Of a stretch of 64,000 bases of DNA, positions 26,062 through 35,240 are shown piece by piece. The translations under genes were made by a program, and so were the position numbers. The notes under the pieces were generated by a model. That model ran no database searches. It was not told the DNA's origin and saw only the letters and a list, made by a program, of their open reading frames with translations. Numbering within the stretch: position 1 is the stretch's first letter; every line of letters begins with the position of its first letter. Source of the DNA: an uncultured Lachnospiraceae bacterium (lineage in GTDB: Bacteria > Bacillota > Clostridia > Lachnospirales > Lachnospiraceae). The stretch is taken from the NCBI GenBank assembly GCA_910579495.1, contig CAJTVD010000001.1, positions 53,414 through 117,413 on the forward strand, read 5' to 3'.

Positions 26062-27042
26062 TTACTCCTCCTCTCTGATTACTGACGTTATCCGTACTGC
26101 GTATTTATCCTTGTTGGAACCAGGAAGCGCGGTAAACTTTTTGATATTACCAACATATATGCTCATATCCATATCCACCTTGCTGTCCAGCCGTATAATG
26201 TCTCCTACCTGCAGATTTACAAAATCGCTTACGGACACCTTGCTTCTGCCAAGGACTGCCTTTACCGGGACATCCATCCTTCTAATGAGCGTTTCAATAT
26301 GCTCTTCATAATCAACTTTATTCTTTCTCTCCAGCGTTGAGTACCAATACTTGGTATTCAGCTTATCCATAACATCTTCTAAAGTCAAGAAGGGGAGACA
26401 AATATTCATAAGTCCTTCCACATCGCCCACTTTGATATTCATGGAAACAAGTGCTACCATATCGCTAGGAGCTATCACCTGGGCAAATTGCGCGTTGGTT
26501 TCGATCCTGTCTAACATGGGTTCAATTTCTACTACATTTTTCCAGGGATCCCGTAAAAGCTGCATACACACTACCATCAGCTTATGCAAAATAATCATTT
26601 CTATTTCAGAAAAATCCCTGTTTTTCTCAAGGGGCAGCCCCGGGCCGCCCAGCATCCTGTCTATCATGGCAAATCCCAGATTTGAGGACATTTCTATAAT
26701 AATATTTCCATTTAATGGACTGAAATCCACAATCCCAAGAATAACAGGATTGGACAGTGCATTGGAAAACTCTGAAAAAGTAATTGTCTCGGAACTTCCC
26801 ACTGACACCTGGACATTCTTCCGGAGGTATACCGGAAGGTTTGTGGAAATCAATCTTCCATAATGCTCAAATAACATTTCAAGGGTTCTTAAGTGTTCTT
26901 TCGAAAACTTAGCAGGACGCATAAAGTCATAATCTTTGACCTTTTTATCCCCTTTATCCTGCATCTCATCTACATCCAGTTCGCCATTGCTTAAGGCTGC
27001 CAGCAGATTATCTATCTCACTTTGAGATAACACCTCACCCAC
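26062..27042 (-). CDS. fliM: Flagellar motor switch protein FliM
   Basis: 326 residues: N-terminal CheY-P binding peptide LSQSEIDNLLAAL, the CheC-like middle domain (FGFAMIDRMLGGPG-type, here GFAMIDRMLGGPGLPL), and a C-terminal FliN-like domain (VPVKAVLGRSKVSVSDF). The start is GTG at 27042 with AAGGAGGTG 7 bases upstream. It forms the C ring with FliG and FliY. Confidence 0.96.
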   Translation of the reverse strand: MGEVLSQSEIDNLLAALSNGELDVDEMQDKGDKKVKDYDFMRPAKFSKEHLRTLEMLFEHYGRLISTNLPVYLRKNVQVSVGSSETITFSEFSNALSNPVILGIVDFSPLNGNIIIEMSSNLGFAMIDRMLGGPGLPLEKNRDFSEIEMIILHKLMVVCMQLLRDPWKNVVEIEPMLDRIETNAQFAQVIAPSDMVALVSMNIKVGDVEGLMNICLPFLTLEDVMDKLNTKYWYSTLERKNKVDYEEHIETLIRRMDVPVKAVLGRSKVSVSDFVNLQVGDIIRLDSKVDMDMSIYVGNIKKFTALPGSNKDKYAVRITSVIREEE

Positions 27043-27089
27043 GAGTTCCCACCTCCTTCATTTCTGCCGTAATTACTGAACTACAGCTT

Positions 27090-27614
27090 CTACTGATAAA
27101 TGGCACTGCTGAGTGTTACATCAAAGATAAAATCCGATCCATAGAGCTGCTGAACGCTGGTCAAAATCGCTTCCTTCACCGCCTGGGGATTTGTCTTCGC
27201 CTCGTCTGCCGTGTACTGGCCTACCGCATCATTGATCTTTCCTTTGATCAAATCCGCACGGCCGCTTAAATCGCCTTCCCCATAAGTCTTATAATCCTCA
27301 TGTTTGGTATTCATAGATAAAACTACCGTAAGCACCCCAAAACGATCCTTGTCATCCTCTTCCCCTCTTCTCATAGGGATCGTCATATCTGCTACTGTAT
27401 AGGTTGCAGTATCTTCCAACGGGATCAGCGCCGCCTGTTCCGCCGGATTTCCCCACCCACCTTCTAATTCCAGATTGATTGCCGAAGCCACATCTGTCAC
27501 CAGGGACGCTGTCTTTTTGTTTGTGCTAAGGACACTGGCCATCATAATTCCTGTAAGTACAATATTTACTACAAGTAACGCTAAAATGATTACTGAAATC
27601 AGGTTCTTTTTCAT
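27090..27614 (-). CDS. fliL: Flagellar basal body-associated protein FliL
   Basis: 174 residues with one N-terminal membrane segment (LISVIILALLVVNIVLTGIM) and a periplasmic-side domain, as in FliL, which supports the stator. Sequence conservation is low in this family, so position between motB and fliM carries weight. A TTG at 27626 also opens the frame, but ATG at 27614 has the better spacing to AGAAAGG. Confidence 0.85.
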   Translation of the reverse strand: MKKNLISVIILALLVVNIVLTGIMMASVLSTNKKTASLVTDVASAINLELEGGWGNPAEQAALIPLEDTATYTVADMTIPMRRGEEDDKDRFGVLTVVLSMNTKHEDYKTYGEGDLSGRADLIKGKINDAVGQYTADEAKTNPQAVKEAILTSVQQLYGSDFIFDVTLSSAIYQ

Positions 27615-27632
27615 CGCTTGATACAACCTTTC

Positions 27633-28439
27633 TTAATAAGAGCTTAATGAATTATATATTTTTATTTCAACACGTCTGTTTTTGGCTCTTCCTTCTGGTG
27701 TGGAGTTATCCGCAATGGGAATGTATTCACCTCTGCCTGCATGTTTGATCCTTCCAGCGTCAAGAGTGGTATTTTGCATAAGATAGTAAAACACCGCCAG
27801 TGCACGGCCACTGCTCAGCTCGTCATTATTAGAATATTTCGCCCCGGACATAGGTACATTATCCGTATGTCCTTCAATCTCTATAATTCCCTGGCCGAAT
27901 CTCTGCAGGATAACGCCAAGCTGCCCCATCAGCGGCAGGGCATCCTCCTTAATATCTACGCTTCCTGAATCAAACAAAAGGGCGCCATTTAAGGTAAGCT
28001 GTACATACTGGGAAGTAAATTCTATATCCACTTCCTTATCCAGTTTTTTCTCCTCCAGGACTTCCTCAATCCTTTCGGCCATCTCTTCGGATTCCTTCAG
28101 TTTCGCCTCTTCCATCACTTCAGCAGCACTTTCCAGCTTCTCAGGTATTGCATCGCCTTCAGAGTCCCGGCCGGTAGTGTTTAAGTATTCATCCAGCTCA
28201 TTTAACTGGCTGACCCCGTTACTTACCAGCACGCCGTCCCCTATTGCTGAAGCGCCTGCCCTAAAGACACTGAAAGTCTGGTTAAAGGAAGCAGCCAGAA
28301 GTTCAAATTTCTGGGCATCCATGTTGGACATGGAGAATAACATAACGAAAAAGCAAAGGAGCAGGTTCATCAGGTCGGAGAAGGTGGCCATCCAGGCGGG
28401 CGAGCCTTGGGGTGGATCTTCCTGTCTCTTTTTAGCCAT
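27633..28439 (-). CDS. motB: Flagellar stator protein MotB
   Basis: 268 residues. A single membrane segment contains the conserved proton-path aspartate in FSDLMNLLLCFFVMLFSMS (Asp22). The C-terminal OmpA-like peptidoglycan-binding domain shows IEGHTDNVPM and NRRVEIKI. ATG at 28439 with GGAGG is preferred over 28457; it overlaps the motA stop by 8 bases. Confidence 0.95.
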   Translation of the reverse strand: MAKKRQEDPPQGSPAWMATFSDLMNLLLCFFVMLFSMSNMDAQKFELLAASFNQTFSVFRAGASAIGDGVLVSNGVSQLNELDEYLNTTGRDSEGDAIPEKLESAAEVMEEAKLKESEEMAERIEEVLEEKKLDKEVDIEFTSQYVQLTLNGALLFDSGSVDIKEDALPLMGQLGVILQRFGQGIIEIEGHTDNVPMSGAKYSNNDELSSGRALAVFYYLMQNTTLDAGRIKHAGRGEYIPIADNSTPEGRAKNRRVEIKIYNSLSSY

Positions 28440-29217
28440 CTTCTTCACCTCCATCACTTGAAGCTGTCCTGTCCCCCGGTGACAGGAAGGACTTTAACTT
28501 CTCTTCAATAACCCTGGGGTTTTCCCCTGCCTGTATCGAAAGAAGCCCTTCGATCATAATTTCCTTTACCATAATTTCATTTGCGTTATTGGTTTTTAAT
28601 TTACCTGCAACTGGTGTACATATCCAGTTTGCCAGCAGGGAACCATACAAAGTTGTAATCAGCGCGATTGCCATGGAAGGTCCGATAGATGAAGGGTCAT
28701 CCATCTCGTAAAGCATGTTTACCAAACCTACCAGGGTACCAATCATACCCCACGCTGGTCCCATGGTGGACAGGTCTTCCCAGAAGGCAATTTTGCTTTT
28801 ATGGCGGTCTTCTGTACTAAGCAGTTCTGTCTCCATAATCCCCCGCACCAGTTCAGGATCCGTCCCGTCAACAATAAGCAGGATTCCCTTCTTCATGAAC
28901 TCATCGTCCAGATCCCCAGCCGCCTCTTCCAGTGACAGGAGCCCTTCCTTCCTGGCTATGTTCGACAGGTCAATAATCTTCTGTATCATAGCCTTAACAT
29001 CTATCACAGGCGACTTGAATACCAGAAGAAAACTCTTAAGGCCAGCTATGTACTCCGCCATGGACTTTGATGTCATAACTGCAAAAAAAGCACCGCCGAA
29101 AGTGATAATCGCAGAAGGAAGATCCAAGTACCGGTTTACATAAGGAGTTGCATTCAGAATACCGAACGCCAACATACCGAAACATAACACTATACCTACT
29201 AATGACGCTATATCCAC
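28432..29217 (-). CDS. motA: Flagellar stator protein MotA
   Basis: 261 residues with four membrane segments and the family signature GPAWGMIGTLVGLVNML. The cytoplasmic loop between segments 2 and 3 carries the charged residues that contact FliG. The start is GTG at 29217, with AGAGGTGAGA upstream. Paired with motB, overlapping by 8 bases. Confidence 0.95.
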   Translation of the reverse strand: MDIASLVGIVLCFGMLAFGILNATPYVNRYLDLPSAIITFGGAFFAVMTSKSMAEYIAGLKSFLLVFKSPVIDVKAMIQKIIDLSNIARKEGLLSLEEAAGDLDDEFMKKGILLIVDGTDPELVRGIMETELLSTEDRHKSKIAFWEDLSTMGPAWGMIGTLVGLVNMLYEMDDPSSIGPSMAIALITTLYGSLLANWICTPVAGKLKTNNANEIMVKEIMIEGLLSIQAGENPRVIEEKLKSFLSPGDRTASSDGGEEDG

Positions 29218-29237
29218 TATCTCTCACCTCTTTTGCG

Positions 29238-29423
29238 TTAACCCGCAAAAATATCCTTTCTATACGATTTTACAAGATTTTTCACGTCTTGTCTACTTTC
29301 TTTTACAATTATTTTTCTACCGGTGGTAAATGCAATTACCGTGTCCGGCGTTTCTTCCACTAATTCCATCAGATCCGGATTGATTAAGACCTTAGTCCCG
29401 TTTATTTTGGTTACCTCAATCAT
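29238..29423 (-). CDS. flbD: FlbD family flagellar protein
   Basis: 61 residues, the usual length of the Gram-positive FlbD/SwrD group. It has MIEVTKINGTKVLINPDLME at the start and DTVIAFTTGRKIIVKES in the middle. In Bacillus subtilis SwrD raises motor torque, and its place directly before motA-motB agrees with that. Not related to the Caulobacter regulator of the same name. Confidence 0.9.
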   Translation of the reverse strand: MIEVTKINGTKVLINPDLMELVEETPDTVIAFTTGRKIIVKESRQDVKNLVKSYRKDIFAG

Positions 29424-29465
29424 ATCATATCACTTCTTCCCTTCCATTGCCACTGTAATTTTTTA

Positions 29466-29493
29466 CTATCGGTGGCTTATTTAACGCTGTCTA
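29466..29493 (-). promoter_or_regulatory. Weak candidate sigma-28-type promoter upstream of flbD-motAB
   Basis: On the minus strand ACCGATAG (29466-29473) resembles the -10 consensus GCCGATAA, and TAGA (29490-29493) resembles the -35 TAAA with a 16-base spacer. The start of transcription would fall about 35 bases before the flbD ATG. Both boxes are imperfect. Confidence 0.3.
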
Positions 29494-29527
29494 TACCTGC
29501 GTCCACCAAACTACTCCCCAAAATCAG

Positions 29528-29555
29528 AGGGAACCAGAGCGCTGCCAGGTTCCCT
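29528..29555 (-). other. Hairpin in the flgE-flbD gap
   Basis: AGGGAACC and GGTTCCCT form a perfect 8 base pair stem with a 12-base loop, followed on the minus strand by CTGATTTTGG. The T run is short and delayed, so it is a partial terminator, attenuator or processing hairpin rather than a strong terminator. The gap 29424-29618 also holds a perfect 16-base palindrome (29606-29621) over the flgE stop codon. Confidence 0.55.
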
Positions 29556-29618
29556 CATCTTAATGCATCTATATCTGTTCAAAAATATATTACATACCTT
29601 CTGGCTAAATCTTAAGAT

Positions 29619-31091
29619 TTACCTCTTCAGATTCGTCAATTCTTCTAATAACGTATCTGAAACTGTTATAATTCGGCTGTTCGCCTGGAAACCACGCTGG
29701 GTGGTAATCATCTCCGTAAACTCGGAGGACAAATCCACGTTACTCATTTCCAGTACGCCAGCATCCATACGCCCGCCAGTGGTGCTGATATCCACACCAA
29801 TGCCGTCGAACTCACCGGAGTTCATGGTAGAGGAATAAAGGTTATCGCCTTTCTTCTCCAAGCCGGAAGCGTTAGAGAAAGTAGCTACAGCGATCTGGCC
29901 TAATATTTTTCTCTGGCCATTGTCGTATGTGCCGTAGATCAAGCCGTTATTCTGGATGGTGATGCCGCTAAGGCTTCCCTGGCGGTATCCAGAATTACTG
30001 CCGTCTTCCTCACCTGCTACTGCAGCAAGGGTAGCTACACCGTTTTTATCATAGTTAAAGGTTCCGGAGAAATCTACCAGCATACCGGGCGCTGTATTTG
30101 CCCCATCTGCTACAGGTTTAAAATTAGGCAAATCAATCTTCAACAGTGCAGTATCACTTTTATTATTCACTGTAACCAAACCTGTAGTGGCATCTGTTGT
30201 CGGTGCATCGCCACCGATACTAATAAATTCTCCTGTTCCTTTCTGGTATACAAGAAGTTCTGCCCCAAAATGCTTATCTCCCTGTGCCGTTGCCTGCTTA
30301 CCAAAGGTAACCTTCTCGCCAAATGCAGTTTTAGTGGTTTTCGTACTATCTGTCCAGACAACAGAATTTCCAGAAGAATCCAATATATCGTCCAGTTGAA
30401 CACTAAACTGGTTATCTATCTGGTCGCCATTCTGATCCTTAACAGCATGAACCGAAAACTGTGCCGTATAACTATAACCCTGATTATCAAAAAACTCCAG
30501 GTTCATCTGCTTACCATCTGCGCTATTGATATCTGTATCATTCTTATCACACAACCCGCCAATGGTTGCATAAGTGGTAGCTTCCGGCGGGAAGGTCTGG
30601 TTCTCATTGGTCATTATACGCAGAGGCTGTACTTCCTTCTTCAGGATATTTCCGGTTTCCGGATCTTTTTCCTGCCACCCCTGGACAATAAAACCAGTAC
30701 TGGTCATAGCAAGGTTTCCCCTGCCGTCAATATAGAAGGAACCGTCCCTTGTAAAGAACTTATCCACCCCGTCGCTTACCACAAAGAACGCATCCCCGCT
30801 GATCCTTACATCAAAAGGATCATTGGTGGTCTGGGACGCACCCTGGCTGGTGATTGACGTCTTAATCGCGCTGGTCTTTGAACCAAGGCCGATCTGCCTT
30901 GCGTTGATACCACCCCTTAACCCGCTTGCACCGGATGCAGGCTGGGTTGTCTGGTACATCAAATCACTGAACGTCATGGACTGTGATTTATAAGATGTGG
31001 TATTTACGTTAGCAATGTTGTTACCTATTACATCCATTCTTGTCTGGTGTGTTTTCAGACCTGCCACACCAGCAAACAATGATCTCATCAT
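29619..31091 (-). CDS. flgE: Flagellar hook protein FlgE
   Basis: 490 residues. The N-terminal rod/hook signature is MMRSLFAGVAGLKTHQTRMD followed by VIGNNIANVNTTSYKS, and the C terminus ends in the matching helix (SEFTEMITTQRGFQANSRII). The middle is the variable surface domain. AAGGAGG precedes the start; either of two adjacent ATGs (31091, 31088) fits. The gene follows flgD and the TIGR02530 gene, the normal hook order. Confidence 0.96.
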   Translation of the reverse strand: MMRSLFAGVAGLKTHQTRMDVIGNNIANVNTTSYKSQSMTFSDLMYQTTQPASGASGLRGGINARQIGLGSKTSAIKTSITSQGASQTTNDPFDVRISGDAFFVVSDGVDKFFTRDGSFYIDGRGNLAMTSTGFIVQGWQEKDPETGNILKKEVQPLRIMTNENQTFPPEATTYATIGGLCDKNDTDINSADGKQMNLEFFDNQGYSYTAQFSVHAVKDQNGDQIDNQFSVQLDDILDSSGNSVVWTDSTKTTKTAFGEKVTFGKQATAQGDKHFGAELLVYQKGTGEFISIGGDAPTTDATTGLVTVNNKSDTALLKIDLPNFKPVADGANTAPGMLVDFSGTFNYDKNGVATLAAVAGEEDGSNSGYRQGSLSGITIQNNGLIYGTYDNGQRKILGQIAVATFSNASGLEKKGDNLYSSTMNSGEFDGIGVDISTTGGRMDAGVLEMSNVDLSSEFTEMITTQRGFQANSRIITVSDTLLEELTNLKR

Positions 31092-31171
31092 AATGAAATG
31101 ACCTCCTTAAAAGCTCTTGCCGTATCGCCCCTTCTGTCAGTCAGGGAGCGATAGCCTCCTTTCGGGTCCGG

Positions 31172-31579
31172 CTAAATAATTACGGCTCCATCAATATTAG
31201 TAAAGATTTTTTCCGCCGCATCATTCTGGTTCATCGCCGTTACCACTGTGTTATTTGGGATATTCACGATAAACGCCAAATGATCAACGATTACCAGCGA
31301 CTCTTTGATCCCCTTCTGCTGTGCTCTCTGGGCTCCCTCCTGTAAGCGTTCTATCTGGCCGTCCGTAAGTTCAATATTACGGTCTGCCAGCCGTCCCGCC
31401 GCATGTTTGGAAAACCGCATTTCCCCGGCTGACTTCACACGGCTGCTCTCTAGGATCTCCTGGAAAGATCTGCCGTCCGGGTTGCTTGCCTGCCCAGTAT
31501 TTTTGCTCTGATTCTGGTTCAGATGCTGGGCCTGAAGCTGCTGCTCTATTGAAAGGAATTTCTTGTCTTGGATTTTCAT
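31172..31579 (-). CDS. Flagellar operon protein, TIGR02530 family
   Basis: 135 residues from ATG at 31579, which has GGAGGAGG upstream. The C-terminal half (FSKHAAGRLADRNIELTDGQ, LVIVDHLAFIVNIPNNTVVTAM) matches the conserved Gram-positive flagellar operon protein found between flgD and flgE. Its precise role is unknown; a hook assembly function is inferred from its position. Confidence 0.88.
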   Translation of the reverse strand: MKIQDKKFLSIEQQLQAQHLNQNQSKNTGQASNPDGRSFQEILESSRVKSAGEMRFSKHAAGRLADRNIELTDGQIERLQEGAQRAQQKGIKESLVIVDHLAFIVNIPNNTVVTAMNQNDAAEKIFTNIDGAVII

Positions 31580-31626
31580 GTTGTCCTCCTCCCTGAGTCT
31601 TAGACGCATCCTGCTTTTTTAACTGT

Positions 31627-32358
31627 TTATGAGGTTTCTGCCCCGGAATCTCCTTCGCCGCCGTCTCCCTCTCCTTCAGTTTTATCGCCTTCTTCTCCTC
31701 CGGCATCGTCCTTATCCCCGCCTGCCGCTTCTACCAGTTCTGCCATACGTTCCACATACTTTTGAAGTTTCTGGACATATTCATCACTAATAAAGCCCTG
31801 CTGATAAGCAGTCATACCGTTGAATACCTTCTGAAGGGCTTCAACGCTTTCCTTATCCTCAAGTTTCAGGTATTCTACCTTGGGCATCTTATCCATTGCC
31901 GCAATAAAGGACACTGCCAAGTCAAAAGCATTCTGGTAAGTATCATCTATCACTGCATTTACATCGTCTGCAGAATAAAGATTGCCATTGATAGACACAT
32001 ATGCCTTACCATTTTCGTAGGTCACATATTCTACCATGCCCTGGACAGTCTTGGTATCCCCGGAACTGTCGGTGGTCTGTACTTCCACCAGCTTGCCTAC
32101 CATAGACGAAGCCCTTGTAAGCTCCATGGTAGCCGCCATATTCTGCATCTGTTCTACCTGGGAGAAAGTTGCATACTGGGAGATGTATTCCGTATTGGAG
32201 GTAGGCTCCAATGGATCCTGGTACTTCATCTGTGCTACCAAAAGCTGTAAAAAGGCATCCTTATCCATCCCTGTCTTATTGGCCGCATTCTTTACTGAAC
32301 TTTCCGCCGCTGTTTCAACTACTTTACCGTCTTTAATAACTGCACCCACTGATGACAT
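31627..32358 (-). CDS. flgD: Hook cap/scaffold protein FlgD
   Basis: 243 residues. The conserved N-terminal part reads DKDAFLQLLVAQMKYQDPLE and SQYATFSQVEQMQNM, diagnostic of FlgD. The C terminus ends in an unusual low-complexity acidic tail rich in G, D and E (last 30 residues). ATG at 32358 with AAAGGAG is preferred over 32388. It caps the growing hook. Confidence 0.93.
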   Translation of the reverse strand: MSSVGAVIKDGKVVETAAESSVKNAANKTGMDKDAFLQLLVAQMKYQDPLEPTSNTEYISQYATFSQVEQMQNMAATMELTRASSMVGKLVEVQTTDSSGDTKTVQGMVEYVTYENGKAYVSINGNLYSADDVNAVIDDTYQNAFDLAVSFIAAMDKMPKVEYLKLEDKESVEALQKVFNGMTAYQQGFISDEYVQKLQKYVERMAELVEAAGGDKDDAGGEEGDKTEGEGDGGEGDSGAETS

Positions 32359-32394
32359 AAAAAACTCCTTTCTGCGCCATATGCGCATTTTATT

Positions 32395-33813
32395 TTACGC
32401 AGTAAAATCTACTGTAGTTCCATTCATTTCCATCACTTTGGCTGTAAGCAGTTCCTCTTCTGTCGCATCCTCTTCCGCAAAACCGCCCAAGTCATTTAAA
32501 TTGATCCTTCTTGGGGCCTTTTTGTTGTTTTGGGATGCCGCTTCTTCCTCCCTGCCCTGTCCCTGCCAGAGATTGCTTTCAAATCCATGGCTTTCTACCG
32601 TGACCTGAACTGCTTCCACCTTCACACCCTGCTCCCGTAAATTTTCCTGCAGAGTGGAAATCTGGCTTTCTATGGCCGCTTTCACTGCTTCATTCTGTAC
32701 ATGGAACTGGGCCGTGACTTCGCCGCCTTTGGATACTAACTGCACATGGACAGTCCCAAGGCTTTCAGGATGCAGCTGCATTTCAAGCTGTTCCATCCCC
32801 GGACGCAGTTGGATCCTCATATAATTCATAATCTGGTCCATAATCTCCCGGGTCTGTTCGCCTGCCATGGAAGCTGCCTGTTCAAAAGGTACTTCCGAAA
32901 CCTGTGGCGCAGTGTCCTGGTTAAGGGTGTTAGCCAACTGGCCGGCTGCCTGAAAACTATTTTCCGCCTGTCCTTTGCCTTCCCCGCTTTTTGCTTCCTG
33001 TCCCCCTGTATTCTCTCTAGGAGCCTCTTCTTTGGTGTCTGTGGGAGTTACTTCAACCGTTTTAACAGCATTTCCCTTTTCATCCGTTGCAAGCTTTATT
33101 GTCTCTCCCTGTGCCTTTACTTCCACTGTAATCTTGGGAGCTTCCTGCACGGTTTCCTCCTGTAACGCCGGGGCAGTATCAATCATGCCGCTTTCTTTTT
33201 CCTGCTGCATGTTCTCCAGTAAAGCCTGAAACTCTTCCGGGGACAGATCCATCTCCTGCATAAGGCTTGCTTTCACATCCTGTGCCATACCCATCAGGTT
33301 CTGCAGGCTGGCAAATAATCCCTCATCGGTAAGAATTGCTGCCGTATCCTGCTCGCCGCTAAGCGTAAGGGCAAGCTGTGTGAGGTTGGATGGCTCAAAA
33401 AGGGCAAACAAAGTAAGACCCAGCTCTTCCATCGCTTTCACCACTTCTTCTTCCGAGACACCAAGCTCCTGGGCAATGCCTTTTACAATATCTTTTCCGG
33501 CTTCCTCAACTGCCTGGCTCTGGCCTTCTGCCTCTTTGCCGCTTCCCTCTGTGGCCTCACTTACGGTTTCCTGGGGCTTTGCCGTATCCTTCCGGTTCTC
33601 CCCCTGGACTTTCAAAGTCTCTTCTGCCGGCTTCTTTTCAGTTGCCTGGCTGGCCGATACAGGTTTGTTTAAGCTTTGGTTGGCATTGTTTCCCGCCATG
33701 TTCATCACATCGCCAAAACTGCCTGCCTGGGCAGCATTTCCTGCTTTGGTAAAACTTTTCCCTCCCATGAAATTCATCAGGGATTTCACATCCTTCACAG
33801 GTGTGCTTATCAT
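32395..33813 (-). CDS. fliK: Flagellar hook-length control protein FliK
   Basis: 472 residues. The long N-terminal part is low in hydrophobics and rich in Q, A, E and K, as expected for the ruler. The C-terminal domain contains LRPGMEQLEMQLHPESLG and VHVQLVSKGGEVTAQFHV, the hook-length control signature that signals FlhB. ATG at 33813 is 7 bases after GGAGG and is preferred over two earlier ones. It is followed by flgD. Confidence 0.92.
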   Translation of the reverse strand: MISTPVKDVKSLMNFMGGKSFTKAGNAAQAGSFGDVMNMAGNNANQSLNKPVSASQATEKKPAEETLKVQGENRKDTAKPQETVSEATEGSGKEAEGQSQAVEEAGKDIVKGIAQELGVSEEEVVKAMEELGLTLFALFEPSNLTQLALTLSGEQDTAAILTDEGLFASLQNLMGMAQDVKASLMQEMDLSPEEFQALLENMQQEKESGMIDTAPALQEETVQEAPKITVEVKAQGETIKLATDEKGNAVKTVEVTPTDTKEEAPRENTGGQEAKSGEGKGQAENSFQAAGQLANTLNQDTAPQVSEVPFEQAASMAGEQTREIMDQIMNYMRIQLRPGMEQLEMQLHPESLGTVHVQLVSKGGEVTAQFHVQNEAVKAAIESQISTLQENLREQGVKVEAVQVTVESHGFESNLWQGQGREEEAASQNNKKAPRRINLNDLGGFAEEDATEEELLTAKVMEMNGTTVDFTA

Positions 33814-33889
33814 TCTCATTCCTCCTTTCCCTATAAGCCCATAGGGCTCTTTTTCAAGGTACATTCATTTATTGGTTTAAGGCGCAGAT

Positions 33890-34777
33890 TTAGTATTCGG
33901 GATCCATGATCTTGGTCAGCCTGGCGGCAATTTCGGAATCCATTACCTCCAGTATCTTCCCCCTGTCATCTGCTGCCATTACACCCAGTATCCGGGATAC
34001 CAGTTCCAGATTGTCTGTCATAGTTTCAAAAATAGCTGCTGCCGCTTTGGGCTTCATAGAAGAATAGGTTTGGGCATAGTCCTTGATCTCGTCGCTTTCC
34101 TCTATCTGCGCGACTACCTGCCTGTAAAGATATTCTGCAGTGGCAGGATCCATCTGTTCATAATAATTCTTATACGCCTCTATCCCCGGCCCCTTATCCG
34201 CATAAACCACTTCCTCATAAAACTCTGTCTTGATTTTCTGGAAATCCACCTGGCTGTCTTCAAAAGTCTTAAGCCGCTCTACTTCCGCCCGCAGCTCTGC
34301 CAGTTCATCGGAGCTGTCCGTCTGCGCTGTCTGGGCCCGTTCAAGCTCAAGCTCTAACTCTTTAATATAATCAACTGCTTCCCGAAGATCCGTATAACCC
34401 CCATATCCATCTTCCTCACTGCTTTCCCCATCAGGCAAAGGTGCCTCCTTGGCAGGGAGGATCATATTAAGGACAGGTACATCCTTCAGGACCGGAGTCA
34501 GGACATTGCTTCCAAAGCCGCCTAAATCCAGCTTGACTACCAGGCATAAAATTGCAATCCAGATAAGTACGATCACAAAAGTGACCAGGAAAACCGACCC
34601 GCTGCCGGTCCCTTCTTCTTCCATAAACTCATCTTCCTGGCTGGCAAGCTCCTTTGCTTTGGCTTTGGCTGCCTTTTTCTGCTCTTTCTTTTCCTGTTTC
34701 AGTTTTTTCTTTTCTTCTTTCAGACGCTGCTTTTCAAGCTTCTCGTCCTCAAAACTTAATTCATCATCAATTGGCAT
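33890..34777 (-). CDS. MotE/YlxF-like flagellar protein with MgtE N-terminal-like domain
   Basis: 295 residues. A strongly basic, lysine-rich cytoplasmic N terminus (about 15-45) precedes one membrane segment (about 60-82, VFLVTFVIVLIWIAILCLVV), then a coiled coil (about 130-175) and a C-terminal helical domain (MDPATAEYLYRQ, MKPKAAAAIFETMTDNLELV) like the MgtE N-terminal/MotE domain. Proteins of this kind follow fliJ in Gram-positive clusters; MotE chaperones a stator partner in Rhizobia, so a stator or basal-body role is inferred here. Confidence 0.82.
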   Translation of the reverse strand: MPIDDELSFEDEKLEKQRLKEEKKKLKQEKKEQKKAAKAKAKELASQEDEFMEEEGTGSGSVFLVTFVIVLIWIAILCLVVKLDLGGFGSNVLTPVLKDVPVLNMILPAKEAPLPDGESSEEDGYGGYTDLREAVDYIKELELELERAQTAQTDSSDELAELRAEVERLKTFEDSQVDFQKIKTEFYEEVVYADKGPGIEAYKNYYEQMDPATAEYLYRQVVAQIEESDEIKDYAQTYSSMKPKAAAAIFETMTDNLELVSRILGVMAADDRGKILEVMDSEIAARLTKIMDPEY

Positions 34778-34799
34778 AACCTATTTCACACTCTTTTAC

Positions 34800-35240
34800 T
34801 TATTTCTGTCCGTGGGTGTAGCTGGTCAGCTCATCGATTTCCTTTGCTTCCCTTGCATTTTCCTCCCGCACGAACTCGTCAAAAGCCCTTTCTCTGAGTT
34901 TTTCATGGGTCTTGCTTTCCTGCCTTGCAATCTGCAGCTTATATCTGGCATCTTCCAGCCCTTTCTCGGCGATATGTACCTGCCCCCGCTGGTAAGCGAT
35001 ATACTCATCCATTCTGGAAATTGCATTCCGGTTTTCCAAAATATCCAGTACCATCAAGCTGTCCTTGCGAAGCTCCCTGCCCTGCTCCTCATAAGCCGCT
35101 TTTCTATTAATAAGAATCTGTAATTTTTCTTCCTCTTCGTCTAACTTTACCCTGGCAGCGGCAAATTCCATTTTTGCCTGCTCTTCCAGCTTTTCCTTGA
35201 TGTCCAGGATGCTCTGCATCCTGTAGATGAACCGTGCCAT
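34800..35240 (-). CDS. fliJ: Flagellar export chaperone-like protein FliJ
   Basis: 146 residues, almost entirely charged coiled coil (YRMQSILDIKEKLEEQAKME to the C terminus), as expected for FliJ, the central stalk of the export ATPase. It begins immediately after the fliI stop codon (no gap). Confidence 0.92.
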   Translation of the reverse strand: MARFIYRMQSILDIKEKLEEQAKMEFAAARVKLDEEEEKLQILINRKAAYEEQGRELRKDSLMVLDILENRNAISRMDEYIAYQRGQVHIAEKGLEDARYKLQIARQESKTHEKLRERAFDEFVREENAREAKEIDELTSYTHGQK

